Positions 4,856 through 9,358 of a stretch of DNA of 12,004 nucleotides are shown one piece after another. This stretch comes from Omnitrophica bacterium RBG_13_46_9 (GTDB taxonomy: Bacteria > Omnitrophota > Gorgyraeia > JABMRN01 > RBG-13-46-9). The notes under the pieces are model-generated. The model had not been told where the DNA came from. It searched no databases and worked only from the letters and a program-made list of their open reading frames with translations. The stretch lies in assembly GCA_001804045.1 (NCBI GenBank), contig MHFD01000028.1, forward strand, positions 10,332 through 22,335. The letters are read 5' to 3'. Each line of letters starts with the position of its first letter. Position 1 is the first letter of the stretch. Position numbers and translations under genes: made by a program.

Positions 4856-5605
4856 ATGAAAAAGGTAATCGCAGCTTTTCTTATGTGTGCGGTCTATTTC
4901 GACACAGTTTCGGCATTTGCGGATACGGAAGAAAAACCGGAATGGGCCCCGGACGTAACCGCAGAAGTCGCGTTCGAGAGAAAGTACGTATGGAGAGGCC
5001 AGACAATGGTTGACGGAACGGTTATCCAGCCCGGAGCGTCAGTCTCCAAATACGGATTTACAGTTTCGGTCTGGGGTAACTATGACACAGAGACACTCGA
5101 AAGATTCACAGAATGGAATTACATATTTGATTATACTATGAATATAGGCAATGTTAAGAAAATAATAGGCGCGGACAGCAAAGAAAAATTCGTGGACCCG
5201 CTTTCTTTTTCGTTCGGCTATACGTACTATACGTTTCCCCATCTTGACGGAGATAGCTATGATTCTCATGAAATATATACGGGGATTTTTTATGACTGGA
5301 TTGTTAAACCGTTTGTCACCTATTATATAGACTTCGATTCAGGAGACGGCTCCTACTGGGAATTTGGCGCGAGATACTCATTTGTTATGGGCAGGGTAAC
5401 GGTAGATACGGCTATTACCGCCGGTTACAATGCGGGGCAGTGGTGCTATGATAAAAGCTTCAGCAATATTTTATTTTCAGGCAGCGTCACAATCCCAGTA
5501 ATTAAACACATTACCATTTCGCCTGATGTGAATTTCTCGCTGGCTTTAGATGACCAGTATGACAGTGAGTTTTATGGCGGATTGAAAATAGCACTTGCTT
5601 TTTAG
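4856..5605 (+). CDS. TorF/gcw_chp-like outer-membrane porin
   Basis: The 249-aa protein starts with a signal peptide (MKKVIAAFLMCAVYFDTVSAFAD; positive start, hydrophobic core, likely cleavage after about residue 20-22). The mature part is rich in alternating aromatic/polar beta-strand segments and ends ALAF, the terminal Phe of outer-membrane beta-barrels. The segment VAFERKYVWRGQTMVDGTVIQPG resembles the YVFRG-Q...QG motif of the gcw_chp/TorF putative porin family, which in Proteobacteria is often found next to glnK-amtB; that memory and the location just 13 bp before amt agree. It is probably a pore for ammonium or small nitrogen compounds across the outer membrane, but the substrate is inferred. 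The ribosome binding site is poor, only GGAAAA 10-15 bases upstream. Confidence 0.7.
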   Translation: MKKVIAAFLMCAVYFDTVSAFADTEEKPEWAPDVTAEVAFERKYVWRGQTMVDGTVIQPGASVSKYGFTVSVWGNYDTETLERFTEWNYIFDYTMNIGNVKKIIGADSKEKFVDPLSFSFGYTYYTFPHLDGDSYDSHEIYTGIFYDWIVKPFVTYYIDFDSGDGSYWEFGARYSFVMGRVTVDTAITAGYNAGQWCYDKSFSNILFSGSVTIPVIKHITISPDVNFSLALDDQYDSEFYGGLKIALAF

Positions 5606-5618
5606 GAAGGAGACTATT

Positions 5619-6881
5619 ATGGAAAAGAGCATTATTTATGCTAGCGCGGTCGGCGTCGACACGCTATGGGTCCTACTGGCGGCTTTCCTGGTGTTTTTCA
5701 TGCAGGCGGGGTTTGGCATGGTCGAGGCAGGCTTTATCCGTGCCAAAAATGTATGTAATATTCTGACAAAAAATTTCCTCGATTTCTGTATGGCGTCCTT
5801 GGGGTTCTTCATATTCGGATACGCCATCATGTTTGGAGCCGGGAACGCGATATTTGGATTGAAAGGGTGGTTTCTCATCGGTGCGGAATCCGGCTCCAGA
5901 GTACCGCTGTATGCGTTCTGGCTGTTCCAGGCGGCTTTTTGCGGCGCGTCGGCGACTATCGTCGCGGGTGGCGTAGCTGAGAGAATGAAATTTATAGCAT
6001 ATCTTATGTATTCTTTTATCATCTCGGCCTTCATCTATCCGGTGGTCGGCCACTGGGTATGGGGCGGGGGTTGGCTTTCACAACTCAATTTTACCGATTT
6101 CGCCGGCTCAACCGTTGTTCACGCAGTCGGGGGTTTCTCGGCCCTGGTAGGCACTATGATGATAAAACCAAGATCGGGGAAATATAATCCTGACGGCAGC
6201 GCAAATGCTATAGCCGGTCATTCGATACCTCTTGCCTCGCTCGGCGTGTTTATCCTATGGTTTGGTTGGTTCGGTTTTAATCCCGGATCCACCTTAAGCG
6301 TAGGTAACGGTGAAGCAATCGCCCGGATAGCCATAAACACGAATCTTGCGGCTGCATCGGGCGGGATTTCAGCGATGTCAGCCGTGTGGAGGCGCTTTGG
6401 CAAGCCTGACCTATCCATGTCGATGAACGGCGCCCTGGCGGGTCTTGTCGCCATTACGGCATCGTGCGCATTTGTCGAGCCATGGGCCGCAATAGCAATA
6501 GGGATTACAGCTGGATTTGTCGTCGTCTCAGGCGTTGTCCTTATGGATAAGTTACATATAGATGATCCGGTTGGCGCCGTGCCGGTCCACGGCTTCAACG
6601 GAATATGGGGAACGCTTGCGGTAGGAATATTCGGCCAGAAGGCATTAGGACTTAGCCATAATGGCCTTCTCTACGGAGGGGGCTTAAGACAAGTGGGCGT
6701 CCAGACGCTTGGCGTGATATCTGTGGTACTGTTTGTTACGGTCTCCATGTGGGTCGTCTTTACCCTGATAAACCGTTTTGTCGGACTTAGGGTTTCACGC
6801 GAAGAGGAGTTGAAGGGGTTAGATATAGGCGAACACGGCATGGAGTCATATTCCGGATTTCAGATATTTACGGCGCAGTAA
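5619..6881 (+). CDS. amt: Ammonium transporter (Amt/MEP/Rh family)
   Basis: The 420-aa polytopic inner-membrane protein carries the Amt hallmarks WVLLAAFLVFFMQAGFGMVE and EAGFIRAKN near the N-terminus, the twin pore histidines H168 (STVVHAVGG) and H324 (VPVHGFNGIWG), and the cytoplasmic C-terminal tail EEELKGLDIGEHGMESY that contacts PII proteins. It conducts ammonium into the cell as a trimer. ATG 5619 has GGAAGGAG ending six bases upstream; an in-frame TTG at 5595 would overlap the porin gene and is rejected. The order porin-amt-PII with small gaps indicates one operon behind leader modules 6 and 7. Length is normal for the family and no signal peptide beyond the first helix is needed. Confidence 0.95.
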   Translation: MEKSIIYASAVGVDTLWVLLAAFLVFFMQAGFGMVEAGFIRAKNVCNILTKNFLDFCMASLGFFIFGYAIMFGAGNAIFGLKGWFLIGAESGSRVPLYAFWLFQAAFCGASATIVAGGVAERMKFIAYLMYSFIISAFIYPVVGHWVWGGGWLSQLNFTDFAGSTVVHAVGGFSALVGTMMIKPRSGKYNPDGSANAIAGHSIPLASLGVFILWFGWFGFNPGSTLSVGNGEAIARIAINTNLAAASGGISAMSAVWRRFGKPDLSMSMNGALAGLVAITASCAFVEPWAAIAIGITAGFVVVSGVVLMDKLHIDDPVGAVPVHGFNGIWGTLAVGIFGQKALGLSHNGLLYGGGLRQVGVQTLGVISVVLFVTVSMWVVFTLINRFVGLRVSREEELKGLDIGEHGMESYSGFQIFTAQ

Positions 6882-6917
6882 TAGCCTTTAACCACATAAA
6901 AAAATCGGAGGCATGAC

Positions 6918-7259
6918 ATGAAACTGATAATCGCAATGATACAGCCGCATAAATTACCGGATGTCAAAAAGGCGCTCTACGACAATGAGGTATACAAAAT
7001 GACAGTCACGAACGCACTAGGATGCGGACAGCAGAAAGGTTATACGGAAACGTACAGGGGCGTCATCCATGAAATAAACCTGCTTAAAAAAGTGAGGCTT
7101 GAGATCGCCGTCAACGAAGATTTCGTGAAACCTACGATAGATGCGATAATAAAAGGCGCCAGGACAGGCAATATAGGGGACGGTAAGATATTTTTGCTGG
7201 ACCTGCCGGAATGCATAAGGATAAGGACCGGTGAAACCGGCGGTGGCGCAATAGGATAG
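6918..7259 (+). CDS. glnK: PII nitrogen regulatory protein lacking Tyr51
   Basis: The 113-aa protein aligns end to end with GlnB/GlnK. Conserved parts are the T-loop neighbourhood QQKGYTETYRG (39-48), ARTGNIGDGKIF (about 81-92) of the nucleotide site, and the C-terminal IRIRTGETGGGAI. PII senses ATP/ADP and 2-oxoglutarate; paired with Amt it plugs the channel when ammonium is abundant. Position 51, the tyrosine uridylylated by GlnD in proteobacteria, is His here (RGVIHEINLL), and residue 38 is Gln instead of Arg; Gln39 and Tyr46 are retained. Canonical uridylylation is therefore unlikely, and control is probably by ligand only. GGAGG (6907-6911) gives good spacing to ATG. The gene ends the porin-amt operon; no obvious hairpin terminator follows. 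Confidence 0.95.
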   Translation: MKLIIAMIQPHKLPDVKKALYDNEVYKMTVTNALGCGQQKGYTETYRGVIHEINLLKKVRLEIAVNEDFVKPTIDAIIKGARTGNIGDGKIFLLDLPECIRIRTGETGGGAIG

Positions 7260-7266
7260 AAAAAAA

Positions 7267-7298
7267 GTTACCAAAAACACCCTCAGACTTACTTGTAT
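7267..7298 (+). promoter_or_regulatory. Putative GTTACC-type promoter, copy 3 (glnA)
   Basis: GTTACC (7267-7272), 18 bases, ACTTGTAT (7291-7298). Both boxes and spacing equal those at 4690-4721, although the flanking DNA is unrelated, which argues for a functional element. Start would fall near 7304-7310, just ahead of leader hairpin 7316-7331. Confidence 0.5.
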
Positions 7299-7315
7299 AT
7301 ATATAAAAGTAATAC

Positions 7316-7382
7316 AATACTAAGAAGTATTCGGTTTTAAAAAATTGGACATAGACGTCCTTGTAGGGACGTCTTTATTTTT
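7316..7382 (+). promoter_or_regulatory. Leader module 8: dual hexaloop and terminator before glnA
   Basis: First hairpin AATAC (7316-7320), loop TAAGAA (7321-7326, G4), GTATT (7327-7331); it may also close to a 4-nt loop. After a 15-nt linker, GGAC (7347-7350) pairs with GTCC (7357-7360) around ATAGAC (7351-7356; A1 and G4). The second hairpin overlaps the terminator AGACGTCC (7353-7360) paired with GGACGTCT (7367-7374), with T-rich tail to 7382. This matches ANTAR-target layout closely. About 130 nt of leader remain before the glnA start. Confidence 0.8.
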
Positions 7383-7513
7383 ATAATTGACATATGCGTG
7401 CAGGGTCACACATGTTTCGTACCTACCGGAAAATATCTACAATCTTTCCTAAATCTGTATAGGAGAGAGCTAGATTTTTCGTGGGATTCTTGGGCTAAAA
7501 AAGGAGGCAAAAA

Positions 7514-8845
7514 ATGGCAAAGAAAACAAAACAAGATATTTTGAAGATTGTCAAGGAATGCGACGTGAAGTTTGTGAGATTATGGTTTACTGACATACTG
7601 GGTCAGGTAAAGAGTTTCGCTATTACTAATAACGAACTGGAAGGCGCGCTTGAGAACGGTATGGGGTTTGACGGTTCGTCCATTACGGGATATCAGGATA
7701 TAGAGGAGTCTGACATGATAGCGATGCCGGACCCAGACACATTTGCCGTTTTACCCTGGAGGCCGAAAGAGAAGGCCGTAGCGAGGATGATATGTAATAT
7801 CCTGAACCCAGACAAGACCCCCTATGAAGGGGACCCACGCTACGTTTTGAAGAGGGCGCTCAATAAGGCGAAAAAGATGGGATTTGACCACTATTATCTG
7901 GGGCCGGAACTTGAATATTTCTACTTCAGAAACAATCAGGGCACCGACATACTGGATAAAGGAGGATATTTTGACCTTACAACGCTTGATGTCGCCAGTG
8001 ACCTCAGGCGAGAAACCGTACTTGCGCTGGAAAGTATGGGCATAGCCGTTGAATACTCACACCATGAAGTAGCGCCGTCCCAACATGAAGTCGATATGCG
8101 TTATAAAGACGCGCTTACCATGGCCGACAGTGTCATTACTTACAGGGTGGTCGTTAAGGAAATAGCGAACAAATTCGGTGTTTACGCTACGTTCATGCCG
8201 AAACCACTATTCGGCCAGAACGGGTCAGGCATGCATACCCATCAGTCGCTTTTTAAAGGAAATAAAAACGCTTTTTTCGACCCCAAATCAAAGGATAATC
8301 TATCAGACATAGCGTATAGCTATATAGCGGGCCTTTTGAAACATTCAAAAGAGATATGTTCGATTTTTGCCCAGACCACCAATTCCTACAAAAGATTGGT
8401 CCCGGGATATGAAGCGCCTGTATACATAGCCTGGAGCCGCAGGAACAGGAGCGCGCTTGTGAGAGTCCCGTTCTATCATCCGGGACAGGAAAAAGCGACA
8501 CGTTGCGAGTTCAGGGCATGCGATCCCGCGTGCAATCCATACCTGACGTTTGCGGCCATGCTCATAGCCGGCCTTGAAGGTATTGAAAAAGGGTACAAAG
8601 TGCCTAAGCCTATGGAAAAAAATCTTTATCATCTGACCGACGGGGAAAGAAAAGAGCAGGGTATAGAGACTTTACCGGACAATCTCGGAAACGCGATAAG
8701 CATGACCGAAAACAGCAAAATAGCGAAAGAGGCGCTGGGGGAACATATATTCCCGAGATTTATAGAGCTTAAAAAGAAAGAGTGGAACGACTATAGGATA
8801 CAGGTTCCGCAATACGAGCTTGACAAATATCTTTCTATTATTTGA
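7514..8845 (+). CDS. glnA: Glutamine synthetase, type I-alpha
   Basis: The 443-aa enzyme makes glutamine from glutamate, ammonium and ATP as a cytoplasmic dodecamer. Visible signatures: MGFDGSSITGYQDIEESDM (the Asp50-loop region), LGPELEYF (metal-binding Glu), the ATP-site stretch KPLFGQNGSGMHTHQSLF, NSYKRLVPGYEAP and RVPFYHPG/ATRCEFRACDPACNPY. The shorter length and the sequence NLYHLTDGERKEQGIETLPDNL place it in the alpha group, which lacks the insertion and adenylylation loop of GSI-beta. At the position of the Bacillus feedback residue Arg62 (GFVRIEESDM) it has Asp (GYQDIEESDM), so Bacillus-type glutamine feedback is doubtful. AAGGAGG (7501-7507) sits six bases before ATG. Control appears to be by leader module 8 rather than by covalent modification. 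Confidence 0.97.
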   Translation: MAKKTKQDILKIVKECDVKFVRLWFTDILGQVKSFAITNNELEGALENGMGFDGSSITGYQDIEESDMIAMPDPDTFAVLPWRPKEKAVARMICNILNPDKTPYEGDPRYVLKRALNKAKKMGFDHYYLGPELEYFYFRNNQGTDILDKGGYFDLTTLDVASDLRRETVLALESMGIAVEYSHHEVAPSQHEVDMRYKDALTMADSVITYRVVVKEIANKFGVYATFMPKPLFGQNGSGMHTHQSLFKGNKNAFFDPKSKDNLSDIAYSYIAGLLKHSKEICSIFAQTTNSYKRLVPGYEAPVYIAWSRRNRSALVRVPFYHPGQEKATRCEFRACDPACNPYLTFAAMLIAGLEGIEKGYKVPKPMEKNLYHLTDGERKEQGIETLPDNLGNAISMTENSKIAKEALGEHIFPRFIELKKKEWNDYRIQVPQYELDKYLSII

Positions 8846-8903
8846 CACGCGTTTTTTTGCATTGCACAAGCTGTAACTTTATTCTGGCGGTGTATGATTT
8901 GCC

Positions 8904-8952
8904 GGGCAAAACATGGTCTATTCAAGATGAATTATTCTTATGTTTTTTGCCC
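8904..8952 (+). terminator. Hairpin downstream of glnA, possible terminator
   Basis: GGGCAAAACAT (8904-8914) pairs with ATG-T6-GCCC (8940-8952), with two extra T bulged; inside, AAGA and TCTT can pair. The T-tract is in the stem rather than after it, so termination is uncertain. The surrounding 8846-8980 stretch is AT-rich and otherwise shows only an imperfect repeat of TTTTTTGC...TTGCACAA. Confidence 0.35.
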
Positions 8953-8980
8953 TGTGTTGCACAAAAAATAGGCATTTTAC

Positions 8981-9106
8981 CCATGAACCAGAAAGCCACG
9001 CCTGTAAGGGCGCGGATGAATGGCTTTCGGTTCAGGGTTCCGCTCCACCGATAGAGCGGAACCCTGTAAAAAGAGAAGCCACCGCTGTAAGGCGGTGGAG
9101 CTTCAC
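8981..9106 (+). mobile_element. Candidate IS200/IS605-derived palindromic mini-element
   Basis: Three strong hairpins fill about 126 bp. A: 8984-8998 pairs with 9021-9034 (one bulge), tip CGCC, loop TGTAAG, GGCG. B: GGGTTCCGCTC (9035-9045) pairs with GAGCGGAACCC (9054-9064). C: GAAG-CCACCGC (9075-9085), loop TGTAAG (9086-9091), GCGGTGG (9092-9098), AG bulge, CTTC (9101-9104). Hairpin C followed by AC resembles the right end of many IS200/IS605-group elements (GAAGCC...GG-GCTTCAC), and TTAC (8977-8980) just before hairpin A resembles their left cleavage site. No tnpA or tnpB is present. Assignment rests on end similarity only; a plain regulatory RNA is the alternative. Confidence 0.45.
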
Positions 9107-9151
9107 ATAAAGCATTGTAAAACAGTGAAAAACGAAATTCACAGGATAAGA

Positions 9152-9358
9152 ATGGTCAGTCAGTATTTCCTGAAGGCCGAGAAAGGTAAGGTTTACGCTA
9201 AGGCGATAGAAGATATCGAAAGGATCCTGATAGAGAAATCTTTGGAATATTGTTCCGGTAACAAGATAAAGGCGTCCAGGTTGCTCGGGATCAATCGCAA
9301 TACCATGCATGCAAAGGCGAAAAGATTTAAGATCGACGCGAAGCGGTTTAAGCCATGA
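9152..9358 (+). CDS. Small Fis/NtrC-type HTH DNA-binding protein
   Basis: The 68-aa protein consists almost only of a Fis-type HTH: DIERILIEKSLEYCSGNKIK followed by ASRLLGINRNTMHAKAKRFK (about residues 20-60), the same fold that forms the DNA-binding C-terminus of NtrC-class activators (compare their GN..KAARLLGINRNTL). There is no sigma54-contact AAA+ domain or receiver. AGGA (9143-9146) is five bases before ATG 9152; GTG 9125 is a possible longer start, and the in-frame stretch upstream of it runs through the palindromic element and is not believable coding. Its TGA stop overlaps the gltB ATG (ATGA), indicating translational coupling and a likely role in controlling glutamate synthase or neighbouring nitrogen genes. 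Confidence 0.8.
   Translation: MVSQYFLKAEKGKVYAKAIEDIERILIEKSLEYCSGNKIKASRLLGINRNTMHAKAKRFKIDAKRFKP

Noticed and set aside
5636..6053. Two overlapping minus-strand frames of 126-132 codons
   Set aside because: Both are antisense to the Amt gene, which has full family signatures; their composition is that of a mirrored coding sequence.
7387..7415. Sigma70 promoter TTGACA upstream of glnA
   Set aside because: The -35 box is perfect, but 17 bases downstream the sequence is ACATGT, and the N18 alternative CATGTT is also poor. It remains possible as a weak second promoter but is not supported enough to list.
7260..7513. Sigma54 (GG-N10-GC) promoters or a glutamine riboswitch in the glnA leader
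   Set aside because: No correctly spaced GG/GC pair was found here or upstream of amt, and the conserved bases of the glnA glutamine riboswitch are absent.
9020..9151. Upstream extension of the small HTH gene
   Set aside because: This part reads through the hairpins of the palindromic element and shows no protein similarity; ATG 9152 has a good ribosome binding site.
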